From positions 124,001 to 188,000 of the forward strand of contig NZ_CAAJGM010000022.1 of the NCBI RefSeq assembly GCF_900996235.1: 64,000 nucleotides of DNA. Reading direction: 5' to 3'. Below are positions 8,542 to 17,092 of the stretch, in pieces (position 1 is the stretch's first letter; every line of letters starts with the position of its first letter). This DNA is from Paraburkholderia sp. BCC1885 (GTDB taxonomy: Bacteria; Pseudomonadota; Gammaproteobacteria; Burkholderiales; Burkholderiaceae). A program made the translations under genes and the position numbers. A model generated the notes under the pieces. The model worked only from the letters and a program-made list of their open reading frames with translations, did no database searches and was not told the DNA's origin.

Positions 8542-9210
8542 GTGAGTATCAAGAAATTCAACGCGCAGCCCTTTGCTTTGCCGTTTGATCCACGTACCAC
8601 CGCCCTGGTGGTGATCGACATGCAACGGGATTTCATCGAGCCGCGCGGTTTCGGCGAGGCGCTGGGCAACGATGTTTCGCTGCTGCGCACCGCCATCGGA
8701 CCGTGCCAGAAAGTGCTCGAAGCCGCTCGCAATATCGGCATGCTGGTGGTCCACACGCGCGAAGGTCATCGTCCCGATCTGGCGGACTGCCCGCCCGCCA
8801 AGCTGACGCGCGGCGGCAAGACCTTCATTGGCACGGATGGCCCGATGGGGCGCATTCTGGTGCGCGGCGAAGCCGGGCACGACATCATTCCCGAGCTGTA
8901 TCCACTGCCGGGCGAACCGGTGGTCGACAAGCCGGGCAAGGGCGCTTTCTATCAGACCGACCTGCATCTGATTCTGCAGAATCATGGCATCAAGACACTG
9001 ATCGTGTGCGGTGTGACAACCGAAGTGTGCGTCACGACCACCGTGCGCGAAGCCAACGATCGCGGCTATGAATGCATCGTGCCGCAAGACTGCGTGGGCT
9101 CGTATTTTCCGGAGTTCCAGAAATCCGCGCTCGAAATGATCAAGGCGCAGGGCGCGATCTTTGGCTGGGTCAGCGACTCGGCGAGCATTGTCGAGGGGCT
9201 GCGCGACTGA
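8542..9210 (+). CDS. Cysteine hydrolase, isochorismatase superfamily (biuret-hydrolase-like)
   Basis: This is a 222-residue amidohydrolase of the isochorismatase fold. The catalytic triad can be placed at Asp26 (VVIDMQRDF), Lys133 (DKPGKGAF) and Cys163 (VCGVTTEVCV). Segments HTREGHRPDLAD, GRILVRGE, DIIPELYP and TTVREANDRGYEC closely recall biuret and triuret hydrolases as I remember them, more than isochorismatase or nicotinamidase. It would hydrolyse a ureide C-N bond, releasing ammonia. It starts at a GTG with AGGGAG upstream and opens an operon with carbamoyltransferase genes, carbamate kinase and a permease. The substrate in this setting is unknown; biuret itself would not need the downstream genes. 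Confidence 0.85.
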   Translation: MSIKKFNAQPFALPFDPRTTALVVIDMQRDFIEPRGFGEALGNDVSLLRTAIGPCQKVLEAARNIGMLVVHTREGHRPDLADCPPAKLTRGGKTFIGTDGPMGRILVRGEAGHDIIPELYPLPGEPVVDKPGKGAFYQTDLHLILQNHGIKTLIVCGVTTEVCVTTTVREANDRGYECIVPQDCVGSYFPEFQKSALEMIKAQGAIFGWVSDSASIVEGLRD

Positions 9211-9225
9211 CGCGCAGCCAGTGCG

Positions 9226-10110
9226 ATGCAGATCGTTTCGTTGACGGCGTTGTCGTGCGGTTACCACGTGCCGCAAGGTGCTGCGCCAACGCGGCGCTAC
9301 CGGATTCACAGCCGCTTCCGGCAGGCCCTGAACCTGACGCGCGGCGACGGCGATCTGCTGACTTTACTGGACTCACGCTACGGGAACACGCCCGCCGCGA
9401 TTCGCGTCGCGGCGCCGCTGGGATGGGACTGGCGTAGCCGCACGGCGGATGGCCTCGCGGTGCTGCTGCAAGACGGCGCGCTGCATGCAGACGGGTGGCG
9501 CTTGGCGCTTGGCCGCGCAGTCCGCTGGGAACCGCCGCCCTTCACGCCACGCGAGCGGCCGCCGCCCGCGGCGCTTTACAAGGCGCTCACGGCCGACCTG
9601 CGGCGCTATGTGAATGAGCACGGCTTGCACAGCGCGCTGCAACTACTGCCGGACTGGCCCACGGGCGGACGTGTCATCACGCTGGCGGTGGACGATGAGC
9701 CGCCACGGTTGCAGGCGCAGGTGGAGCGGCTCATCGGATACGGCACCGGTCTCACGCCCGACGGCGACGATTTCCTGCTCGGTTATCTCGCTGTTTTGAG
9801 GCCATGGTCGCATCTCGACGCCATTGCCGGCCATTTTGAATTATTGAAACAGTCGATTACCGGTCAACTGAAGGCGACCACGGATATCAGCCGCCATTAT
9901 TTGAATATGGCATTGCAAGGACATCTTTCCGAGCCGCTTAGCCGTCTGATAGCCGCAATTAGCAGCAGTGCGAATGACGTGGAAATCCACCATGCGGCCT
10001 TAAGTGTCATGCGGACGGGTTCCGCGTCGGGCGTGGACAGCCTTTCAGGCGTCATTCACGGCATTGCGGCATTGCAGGCGGCGCTCTCCGTGAATATTGA
10101 AACCCTTTGA
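9226..10110 (+). CDS. DUF2877 protein, AllH-like subunit of carbamoyltransferase
   Basis: This 294-residue protein belongs to DUF2877, the family of E. coli YlbF (AllH). The diagnostic segment is near residues 170-190: GYGTGLTPDGDDFLLGYLA. In E. coli, AllF (FdrA), AllG (YlbE) and AllH together form oxamic transcarbamylase, which splits oxalurate with phosphate into oxamate and carbamoyl phosphate. Here the three partners are adjacent, in the order H-F-G, 15 bases after the cysteine hydrolase gene. The part played by AllH in the complex is not well defined. Confidence 0.75.
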   Translation: MQIVSLTALSCGYHVPQGAAPTRRYRIHSRFRQALNLTRGDGDLLTLLDSRYGNTPAAIRVAAPLGWDWRSRTADGLAVLLQDGALHADGWRLALGRAVRWEPPPFTPRERPPPAALYKALTADLRRYVNEHGLHSALQLLPDWPTGGRVITLAVDDEPPRLQAQVERLIGYGTGLTPDGDDFLLGYLAVLRPWSHLDAIAGHFELLKQSITGQLKATTDISRHYLNMALQGHLSEPLSRLIAAISSSANDVEIHHAALSVMRTGSASGVDSLSGVIHGIAALQAALSVNIETL

Positions 10111-10147
10111 CGATGATTCGGTAATTACAACAATCCCAGGTGACCCT

Positions 10148-11725
10148 ATGAATATCAAAATAAAAATATTCAGGAACATGTACCAGGACTCGGTTTCCCT
10201 GATGCAGATTTCCGCGCAGATCAGCAAGCTCGCGGGCGTGGAACAGGCGTCGGTGGCGATGGGTACGCCGGCGAACCTCGTGCAGTTGCGCGACGCCGGT
10301 CTCGACGACGGCGTGGACGCCGGACCCAACGATCTGATCGTGGCGGTGCGCGGTGAGCCCGCCGCCTGCGACGAGGCGCTGGCGCTCGCGAACGAGCGGC
10401 TGACCAGCCGTCCCGACGAAGCCGCGAGCGACGCCGAACGCGCGCCGCCGCCCACCAGCCTCGAAATGGCGACGGAACGGGTAGCGGGCGCGAACCTCGC
10501 CCTGATCTCCGTGCCGGGCGACTATGCCGCGGCCGAAGCGCTCAAGGCGCTGGCCCTCGGCATGAACGTCATGCTGTTCAGCGACAACGTCAGCCTTGCG
10601 CAGGAAAAAGCGCTCAAGACAGAAGCACGCAACCGGCAGCGCCTCGTGATGGGTCCCGACTGCGGCACCGCCATCGTGAACGGCATGCCGCTCGGCTTTG
10701 CCAACGTGATCCGGCGTGGTCCGATCGGCGTGGTCGCCGCTTCGGGCACCGGTTTGCAGGAAGTGACCTGCCGCATCGACCAGCTGGGCTCGGGTATCTC
10801 GCAGGCGCTGGGTACGGGCGGTCATGATCTGCACGAGGAGATCGGCGGCATTTCAATGCTGTTCGGGCTGGACGCGCTGATCGACGATCCGCAGACGCGC
10901 GTCATCGTGCTGATTTCGAAGCCGCCGGCCCGGCCGGTCGCCGAGCGGATTCTCGCGCGCGCCCAGGCGGCGGGCAAGCCGGTGGTGGTGCATTTCCTCG
11001 GCGCCCAGCCGCACGACGTCACGGCGCCGGGCATCGTGCCGGCCGGCACGCTCGCCGATGCCGCCGCGGCGGCCGTGGCGCTGGCGCAAGGCGCCGGCGT
11101 GCCGGCGGCCTCCGTATGGCTCGGCGCGGCGGACGCGGCCGTCCTCGCCGAAGCCGCGCGTGCCATGCCGGCGCGCCGCCGCTTCATTCGCGGCGTGTTC
11201 GCGGGCGGCACCTTCTGTTACGAAAGCCAGTTGCTGTGCCGTGAACAGGGTCTCGCCGCCGCCTCGAACACCCCGGTGCACGGCAACACGCGCCTCGCCG
11301 ATATCTGGCGCAGCGAGGGCCACACGCTGGTCGATCTTGGCGACGACGATTTCACGCGTGGCCGGCCGCATCCAATGATCGATCCCACCCTGCGCAACGA
11401 ACGGATTCTCGCCGAATGCCGCGATCCGCAGACAGCCGTGGTGCTGTTTGATCTCGTGCTGGGTTACGGCGCGGCGGCCGAGCCCGCCGGCGAACTGGTC
11501 GCGCTGCTCGAACAGGCGCGCAACGAGGCGCGCGCCGCGAGCGGTGAAATTCAGCCGGCGGATTTCCCGCTGCTGATCTCCCACGTATGCGGCACCGACG
11601 CCGACCCGCAGGGCCGCAGCCGGCAGATCGCGGCGCTGCAGGAAGCGGGGGTGCTCGTCGCCGGTTGCAACGCGCAGGCGGCGCTGTGGGCGAGTCACGT
11701 CGCGCAGCTTCAATTGAAAAAATAA
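10148..11725 (+). CDS. FdrA/AllF-like acyl-CoA-synthetase-fold subunit
   Basis: This is a 525-residue FdrA-family protein. It resembles the two-subunit succinyl-CoA synthetase fold: an N-terminal region starting IKIFRNMYQDSVSLMQIS, a nucleotide-binding-like segment (LALGMNVMLFSDNVSL, then VMGPDCGTAIVNGMPLGFAN) and ASGTGLQEVTCRIDQLGSGISQALGTGGHDL. In E. coli FdrA (AllF) is part of oxamic transcarbamylase. The ATG at 10148 is preceded by AGGTGA. It lies in the operon between the DUF2877 and DUF1116 genes, supporting a three-part enzyme that releases carbamoyl phosphate. Confidence 0.82.
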   Translation: MNIKIKIFRNMYQDSVSLMQISAQISKLAGVEQASVAMGTPANLVQLRDAGLDDGVDAGPNDLIVAVRGEPAACDEALALANERLTSRPDEAASDAERAPPPTSLEMATERVAGANLALISVPGDYAAAEALKALALGMNVMLFSDNVSLAQEKALKTEARNRQRLVMGPDCGTAIVNGMPLGFANVIRRGPIGVVAASGTGLQEVTCRIDQLGSGISQALGTGGHDLHEEIGGISMLFGLDALIDDPQTRVIVLISKPPARPVAERILARAQAAGKPVVVHFLGAQPHDVTAPGIVPAGTLADAAAAAVALAQGAGVPAASVWLGAADAAVLAEAARAMPARRRFIRGVFAGGTFCYESQLLCREQGLAAASNTPVHGNTRLADIWRSEGHTLVDLGDDDFTRGRPHPMIDPTLRNERILAECRDPQTAVVLFDLVLGYGAAAEPAGELVALLEQARNEARAASGEIQPADFPLLISHVCGTDADPQGRSRQIAALQEAGVLVAGCNAQAALWASHVAQLQLKK

Positions 11726-11736
11726 CGGGGCACCGA

Positions 11737-13164
11737 ATGAACACACTATTTAGCGAGCCGCTGAAGGTCGTCAATTGCGGCTTGTCCAGCTTCGCGGACA
11801 ACCTTCAACTGGCTGGGGGCGAGGTGCTGAATCTGGCATGGCAGCCGCCGGCCCTGGGCGACGTCGAGGCGGGCCTCGCGCTCGCCCGGCTGTTGCGTCA
11901 CCCGCTTGTCGAGCAGGCCAACCAGCGCGCCTTCGAGGCGTATCTCGCGGCGCAACCGGTGCTGGTCGACGTGATGGGGGCGGCCGAGGCGATTCCCGCC
12001 CTGGCGCAGAGCCGCCGCATTCTCCATTCCGGACCGCCTATCGCCTGGCAGGACATGTGCGGTCCCGTGCAAGGCGCGATCGTCGGGGCGATCCTGTTCG
12101 AAGGCTGGGCCGACAATGCCGCGGCGGCGCAGCGGCTCGCCGCCGAGGGCGGCGTCGACCTCGAACCCTGCCACCACTATCAGTGCGTCGGTCCGATGGC
12201 GGGCATTATCAGCCCGTCGATGAATCTGTTCGTTGTGCAGAACAAGACCAATGGCGAGCGTGCTTTCTGCAACTTCAACGAAGGCCTCGGCAAGGTGCTG
12301 CGCTTTGGCGCCAACAGCGAGGAAGTCCTGCAACGCCTGCGCTGGATGAAGCAGGAACTCGCGCCTGCCCTGAAGGCGGCGCTGCGCGAACTGGGCGGCC
12401 TTGAACTGAAGCCGCTGATGGCCCAGGCGCTGCATATGGGCGACGAGATCCATAACCGCAATGCGGCGGCAACCGGGCTGTTCCTGAAACGGGTGATTCC
12501 CGCGCTGCTGGCCACAGGCCTGCCGCTCGACCACCTGCAGCGCGTCGTGGCCTTCATGGCCGGCAACGATCACTTTTTCCTCAACCTGTCGATGGCGGCC
12601 TGCAAGTCGATGCTCGATGCCGCCGCCAACGTGCCGTTCAGCTCGATGGTCACGGTGATGGCGCGCAACGGCGTGAACTTCGGCATTCGCCTCTCCGGCA
12701 CCGGCGACCAATGGTTCCAGGCCAAAGCGAATCCGGTGCAAGGGCTGTTTTTCCCGGGCTACGGCGTCGACGACGCGGCAGCGGATCTCGGCGACAGCGC
12801 GATCACCGAAACCGCGGGGGTGGGCGGCTTTGCCATGGCGTCGTCGCCGGCCATCGTCAAGTTCGTCGGCGGCACGCCGGCCGATGCGATCGGCCACAGC
12901 CGCAGGATGCAATCCATCACGCTGGGCGGCAATCCGGCCTTCACCTTGCCGAGCCTGAACTTCGCGCCGACCGCGGCGGGCATCGACGCACGCAAGGTGG
13001 TGGACCGCGGCATCCTGCCGGTCATCAATACCGGCATCGCTCACAAGCAGGCCGGCATCGGCCAGATCGGCGCGGGCATCACGACGGCGCCCATGCCGTG
13101 CTTTGTCGAGGCGATTCGCGCGCTGGCCGCTCAGGTCGAACAATTTCCAGGAAACGCATCATGA
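11737..13164 (+). CDS. DUF1116 protein, AllG-like subunit of carbamoyltransferase
   Basis: This is a 475-residue DUF1116 protein, the family of E. coli YlbE (AllG). Conserved stretches include HSGPPIAWQDMCGPVQGAI, CHHYQCVGPMAGIISPSM, MGDEIHNRNAAATG and MAGNDHFFLNLSMAACKSM. It starts 11 bases after the FdrA stop and its stop overlaps the carbamate kinase start (ATGA), indicating translational coupling. With FdrA and DUF2877 it should form the carbamoyl-transferring enzyme, and the coupled kinase would consume its carbamoyl phosphate. Confidence 0.82.
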   Translation: MNTLFSEPLKVVNCGLSSFADNLQLAGGEVLNLAWQPPALGDVEAGLALARLLRHPLVEQANQRAFEAYLAAQPVLVDVMGAAEAIPALAQSRRILHSGPPIAWQDMCGPVQGAIVGAILFEGWADNAAAAQRLAAEGGVDLEPCHHYQCVGPMAGIISPSMNLFVVQNKTNGERAFCNFNEGLGKVLRFGANSEEVLQRLRWMKQELAPALKAALRELGGLELKPLMAQALHMGDEIHNRNAAATGLFLKRVIPALLATGLPLDHLQRVVAFMAGNDHFFLNLSMAACKSMLDAAANVPFSSMVTVMARNGVNFGIRLSGTGDQWFQAKANPVQGLFFPGYGVDDAAADLGDSAITETAGVGGFAMASSPAIVKFVGGTPADAIGHSRRMQSITLGGNPAFTLPSLNFAPTAAGIDARKVVDRGILPVINTGIAHKQAGIGQIGAGITTAPMPCFVEAIRALAAQVEQFPGNAS

Positions 13165-14120
13165 AAAAACCTTTGGCGGTGGTCGCGGTAGGAGGTAACG
13201 CGTTGATTCGCGACGACTCGCATAACAGCATTCCCGATCAGTACGGCGCGGTGGTGGAAAGCGTGCGCCACATCGCGGAAATGATCGAAGCCGGTTGGGA
13301 TCTCGTCCTGACGCACGGCAATGGGCCGCAGGTCGGTTTCATCCTGCGGCGCTCCGAACTGGCGGTCGACGAAGTCTCGGCCGTGCCGCTCGACTACGCG
13401 GTCGGCGACACGCAGGGCGCGATCGGCTACATGTTCCAGAAGGCGTTGGGTAACGAACTGCGCCGGCGCCGCATCAACCGCCCGGTTGTCGCGCTCGTCA
13501 CGCAGACGCGCGTCAGCCTGGACGATCCGGCCTTCCAGCATCCCGCCAAGCCGGTCGGGGCCTTCTTCGACGAGGTCACGGCGCGTCGGCGCCAGAAAGA
13601 ACTCGGCTGGACGCTGATGGAGGATGCCGGGCGTGGCTGGCGCCGCACGGTGCCGTCGCCGGATCCGCTCGAAATCGTCGAGCACGGTGTGATTGCGGAA
13701 TTGCTCGCTCAGGGGTGCGTGGTGATCGCGTGCGGCGGCGGCGGGATTCCGGTGGTGCGCGACGAAGAGCAGCGCCTGAGCGGCGTCGAGGCGGTGATCG
13801 ACAAGGATCTCGCCTCCGCGTTGCTCGCCGGACAGCTCGGCGCGGACCTGCTGTTGATCCCCACCGGCGTCGAGCAGGTCGCGGTCAATTTCGGCACGCC
13901 CGAGCAGCGCTGGCTTGACCGCCTGAGCGTGGCGCAGGCGCGCGATCTCATCGCGCAAGGGCAGTTCGGCGCGGGGAGCATGCAGCCGAAGGTCGAGGCG
14001 ATCCTGCGCTTCGTATCGCAAAGCCACGCAAACGGCAAGGACGCCTGCGGGCTGATCACCAGCCCGGCCGCGATCCGCGATGCGCTGCTGCACAAGACCG
14101 GCACCTGGATCGGCGTGTGA
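13161..14120 (+). CDS. Carbamate kinase (AllK/ArcC type)
   Basis: This 319-residue protein is an amino-acid-kinase-fold carbamate kinase: VAVGGNALIRDD at the N-terminus, LTHGNGPQVGF (substrate loop), GRGWRRTVPSPDP, and GCVVIACGGGGIPVV, followed by VEAVIDKDLASALLA. It transfers phosphate from carbamoyl phosphate to ADP, giving ATP plus carbamate, which decomposes to ammonia and carbon dioxide. The ATG overlaps the DUF1116 stop codon by four bases. In this operon it is the energy-yielding last step after phosphorolysis of a carbamoylated compound, as AllK is in anaerobic allantoin use by E. coli. Confidence 0.9.
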   Translation: MKKPLAVVAVGGNALIRDDSHNSIPDQYGAVVESVRHIAEMIEAGWDLVLTHGNGPQVGFILRRSELAVDEVSAVPLDYAVGDTQGAIGYMFQKALGNELRRRRINRPVVALVTQTRVSLDDPAFQHPAKPVGAFFDEVTARRRQKELGWTLMEDAGRGWRRTVPSPDPLEIVEHGVIAELLAQGCVVIACGGGGIPVVRDEEQRLSGVEAVIDKDLASALLAGQLGADLLLIPTGVEQVAVNFGTPEQRWLDRLSVAQARDLIAQGQFGAGSMQPKVEAILRFVSQSHANGKDACGLITSPAAIRDALLHKTGTWIGV

Positions 14121-14166
14121 CGCGCGCGTCCGGTGACCCACACAACATATCTAGAGGCAATTTCTT

Positions 14167-14574
14167 ATGACATCGACCACCCTGGTGGCAGTCAACGGCA
14201 CGCTGATGCGCGGCCTGGAACTGAACGTGAATATGACGATCGCGGGCGGCGTGTTCGTTCGTGAGGACAAAACTGATCCGCATTACCGGCTATGGAGCAT
14301 TCATGACCGGCATCCCGGCATGATCCGCGTCGCCGACGGCGGCGTGGCCGTCGCGCTGGAAATCTGGCAGTTGCCGAAGGCTTCTCTGGCCGATCTGCTG
14401 TTGAGCGAACCGGCCGGTCTTTCGATTGGCAAGATCCGGCTGATCGACGGCACGGAGATGCTCGGCGTGCTCGCCGAACCGTGGCTGGTCGAAGGGCAAA
14501 AGGAGATTACCGGCCACGGTGGCTGGCGGGAATACACCGGGCATTTCCGTGGATCGGAAGCGCACGACCGTTGA
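14167..14574 (+). CDS. Free-standing allophanate hydrolase C-terminal-like domain
   Basis: This is a 135-residue protein that matches the C-terminal domain of allophanate hydrolase (AH_C; gamma-glutamylcyclotransferase-like fold): TLMRGLELN, HYRLWSIHDRHPGMIRV, VALEIWQLPKASLADLL, SIGKIRLIDGTEMLGVLAEP and GGWREYTGHF. In full-length AtzF this domain processes the N-carboxy intermediate left by the amidase domain. Here no amidase domain is attached and none is encoded nearby, so it must act on an intermediate from another enzyme of the operon, or have been re-purposed. It lies 46 bases after carbamate kinase and before the permease. Confidence 0.75.
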   Translation: MTSTTLVAVNGTLMRGLELNVNMTIAGGVFVREDKTDPHYRLWSIHDRHPGMIRVADGGVAVALEIWQLPKASLADLLLSEPAGLSIGKIRLIDGTEMLGVLAEPWLVEGQKEITGHGGWREYTGHFRGSEAHDR

Positions 14575-14619
14575 TTCTCGTTAATTGCCGTTCATCCCGG
14601 CTAGAAAGTGGAGTTTCCT

Positions 14620-15861
14620 ATGCGTGAAACAGAGGTGAATCTCGCCACGGCTCCGGCCTGGCGTATTGCGATGATTCTGCTCGGCATCGCCGCGACACCC
14701 GTGTTGTTGTCGTCGGCGAGCCTCGGCAGCAAATTGTCGAGCAGCGATTTGATAAGCGTCGTCGCGATGGGTGGCATTATCCTGACCGTGCTGGCAGCCG
14801 TCACGATCTCCGTCGGAGAGAAAGCGCGGCTGCCCACCTATGGCATCGTCAAATACCCTTTTGGCGAGAAGGGCGCCGTGGCCATCAATCTGCTGCTGGC
14901 GGTGAGCCTGTTCGGATGGATCGCGGTCACTGCCAACATGTTCGGCCATTCGGTGCACGATCTGCTGGCGCAACTGGGCCTTGAAATCCCTGCGCCGCTT
15001 CTGGTCGCCGCGGGCTGTGTCATCTTCGTGGTGTCGACGGCGTTCGGCTTCGAGGTCCTGGGGCGTGTTGCGCAGTTTGCCGTGCCGGTGATTGCGCTGG
15101 TCCTGTGCTACAACCTCTACATTGCGACGCATGGGACGGCCGCCGTCGCGGCTAATCTGAGCAGCATGAACCGGGGCGTGGCGGTGTCGTCGGTGGTGGG
15201 CACGATCATCGTGCTGGTGGCGACCTTGCCCGACTTCGGCAGCTTCGTCCATAACCGCAAACACGCCGTGGCCGCCGCCGTGGTGACGTTTCTGCTGGCG
15301 TATCCGCTGCTCTATTGGGCGGGCGCTACGCCGAGCGCGTTAACCGGAAAGGACTCCTTATTGACTGCAATGGCGTTGTTCGGCGCGCTGGTTCCAGCAG
15401 GACTGCTCATGGTATTCGCCACGCTGACCGCCAATTCGGGCAATATGTTTCAGGGCACCCTGGTGGTCTCCACGCTGCTTTCGCGCTTTCCGAAATGGCA
15501 GATCACGATCGCGCTGGGCGTGCTGGCGGCGATTGTCGGCTGCATGGATATCATGGCGTGGTTCATTCCGTTCCTGCTATTTCTGGGCATTGCGACACCG
15601 CCGGTGGCCGGCATTTATATCGCCGACTTTTTCCTGTACCGCCGCGGCGGCTATGACGAAAGACTGCTCGCCAGCGATCCGCAGATCAAAACGTTGACCT
15701 TCGTGGCGTGGATTGCGGGTTCGGTGGTGGGCTTTGCGGCCGTCAAGGGTGTACTCACCCTGACCACCATTCCGTCGCTGGACTCCATCCTGACCGCCTG
15801 CGTGTGTTACGCGATCTTGAGTCGCTTTGCGCCGGCGCGCGAGCGGGTCAAGCAGGCGTAA
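14620..15861 (+). CDS. NCS1/CodB-type permease
   Basis: This is a 413-residue membrane protein with about twelve hydrophobic segments, similar to cytosine/purine/hydantoin permeases (NCS1). Recognisable parts are TYGIVKYPFGEKGA, GWIAVTANMFGHSV, GTIIVLVATLPDFGSFV and PPVAGIYIADFFLYRRGGYD, the last a typical NCS1 signature near the C-terminus. The ATG at 14620 is preceded by GTGGAG; a GTG 12 bases upstream is less likely. As the last gene of the carbamoyl operon it should bring in the starting compound, which would then be a small heterocyclic or open-chain ureide. Confidence 0.82.
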   Translation: MRETEVNLATAPAWRIAMILLGIAATPVLLSSASLGSKLSSSDLISVVAMGGIILTVLAAVTISVGEKARLPTYGIVKYPFGEKGAVAINLLLAVSLFGWIAVTANMFGHSVHDLLAQLGLEIPAPLLVAAGCVIFVVSTAFGFEVLGRVAQFAVPVIALVLCYNLYIATHGTAAVAANLSSMNRGVAVSSVVGTIIVLVATLPDFGSFVHNRKHAVAAAVVTFLLAYPLLYWAGATPSALTGKDSLLTAMALFGALVPAGLLMVFATLTANSGNMFQGTLVVSTLLSRFPKWQITIALGVLAAIVGCMDIMAWFIPFLLFLGIATPPVAGIYIADFFLYRRGGYDERLLASDPQIKTLTFVAWIAGSVVGFAAVKGVLTLTTIPSLDSILTACVCYAILSRFAPARERVKQA

Positions 15862-15945
15862 GTCCTTCCACGATGATGTTTTTTGACAGTTCCTCGCAGA
15901 CTGGCGTCTATCATCGAAACACGTTTTTCTGCGAGGGAGTCGGGC

Positions 15946-16884
15946 ATGCTGGCATCGGACGAAAGCATTCGTGTCATTCACATGGTGGCGAAATACCAGA
16001 GCATCAGCGCGGCGGCCGAGCGGTTGAACAAGGTGCCGTCCGCAATCAGCTATACGGTGAAAAAGCTCGAAGAGGCGTTCGGTGTGCAGCTGTTTTTGCG
16101 CAAGGGTTGTTATATCGAATTGACCTCGGCCGGCGAATATTTCATTTCCTATAGCAAGGCGATTCTCGACGATTTCGACACCCTCAAGCGCAATGTGCAG
16201 ATGGTCCACGAAGGCGGCGAGCGCGAACTGAAAGTCGCGGTCAACAATATCGTGCCGCAAGCCGTCATGGCCGATTTCATCTGCGACTTCGAACACACGT
16301 TTCCCTCGACCCAGATCAGCCTGCAACAGGAGGTCTATAACGGCTGCTGGGATGCGCTTTACGGCAACCGGGTCAATCTGGTGATCGGCGCACCGCACGC
16401 GGTGCCCAGCACGGAGGGCATCGTCAGCGAGCCGCTTGGTCTGCTGACCTGGGATTTCGTCGTCGGCAGCGGTCATCCGCTGGCGGGGGAAACGCATACG
16501 CTGCTGAACTCGCAGTTGCGCCGCTATCCGGCGGTGTGCATCCGCGACACCGCGGTCAATTTCAATCCGATGCAGGCGTGGCTGCTCGACGGGCAGAAGC
16601 CCATCTTCGTGCCGGATTTTCCGACGGCCATTGCGCTCATCCGGCGCAATGTGGGAATCGGCTATATTCCGACGCATTTGCGGCGCGATCCTGCCATCAC
16701 CGGACTCGTAAAAAAATCGACCCAGGAGCAAAAGCACGCCACGCGCCTGTTTCTGGCGCATCGTCCCGAAGCCTTGGGCAGAAGCGGAAAGTGGTGCGTG
16801 GATTATTTCTCGCGTCAGCGTGTGCGTCAGCATGTGTGCGGCGGTAATGTCGCCTGGCCGGGAACTGCGCCTGCCATTGCGTAA
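15946..16884 (+). CDS. LysR-family regulator of the ureide operon
   Basis: This is a 312-residue LysR-type regulator: helix-turn-helix at about residues 16-40 (YQSISAAAERLNKVPSAISYTVKKLEEAFG), then effector domain (LKVAVNNIVPQAVMADFICDF). The ATG at 15946 has GAGGGAG upstream; an earlier frame from 15883 has none. It follows the permease gene by 84 bases on the same strand and probably regulates the operon starting at 8542. The last residues are unusually basic and Cys-containing (RVRQHVCGGNVAW). Confidence 0.85.
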   Translation: MLASDESIRVIHMVAKYQSISAAAERLNKVPSAISYTVKKLEEAFGVQLFLRKGCYIELTSAGEYFISYSKAILDDFDTLKRNVQMVHEGGERELKVAVNNIVPQAVMADFICDFEHTFPSTQISLQQEVYNGCWDALYGNRVNLVIGAPHAVPSTEGIVSEPLGLLTWDFVVGSGHPLAGETHTLLNSQLRRYPAVCIRDTAVNFNPMQAWLLDGQKPIFVPDFPTAIALIRRNVGIGYIPTHLRRDPAITGLVKKSTQEQKHATRLFLAHRPEALGRSGKWCVDYFSRQRVRQHVCGGNVAWPGTAPAIA

Positions 16885-16992
16885 AACGCCACCACGCAAA
16901 TGACGGCGCGGCGGCGTTATCGCCTGCGCTGAGCGCCAGGGAATTCCTCTATGGCGTGACGACCTGTATTCGAGGGACGATGTAAACGTTCC

Positions 16993-17013
16993 AAGTGCCT
17001 CGGCACTTTTTTT
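16993..17013 (+). terminator. Rho-independent terminator after the LysR gene
   Basis: AAGTGCC (16993-16999) pairs with GGCACTT (17002-17008), followed by a run of T. It separates the ureide regulator from the 2-ketogluconate module. Confidence 0.7.
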
Positions 17014-17024
17014 ATCGGAAGGGT

Positions 17025-17038
17025 TGGAACCGGTTCCA
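17025..17038. promoter_or_regulatory. Perfect 14-bp palindromic LacI-family operator
   Basis: TGGAACCGGTTCCA is a perfect palindrome with a central CG, the form of LacI/GalR operators. It is one base away per half-site from the P. putida PtxS operator TGAAACCGGTTTCA. It lies 55 bases ahead of the KguT-like transporter gene, and the matching repressor gene is the third gene of the cluster. Confidence 0.75.
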
Positions 17039-17092
17039 TCCGCGGAAAGACAGGCTCGAACGCTTCGCAGGGAGCCCAGGAGTCGAACGCCC

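Noticed and set aside
16981..16993. Second LacI-type palindrome TGTAAACGTTCCA
   Set aside because: Only the central AACGTT is symmetric; the outer bases do not match.
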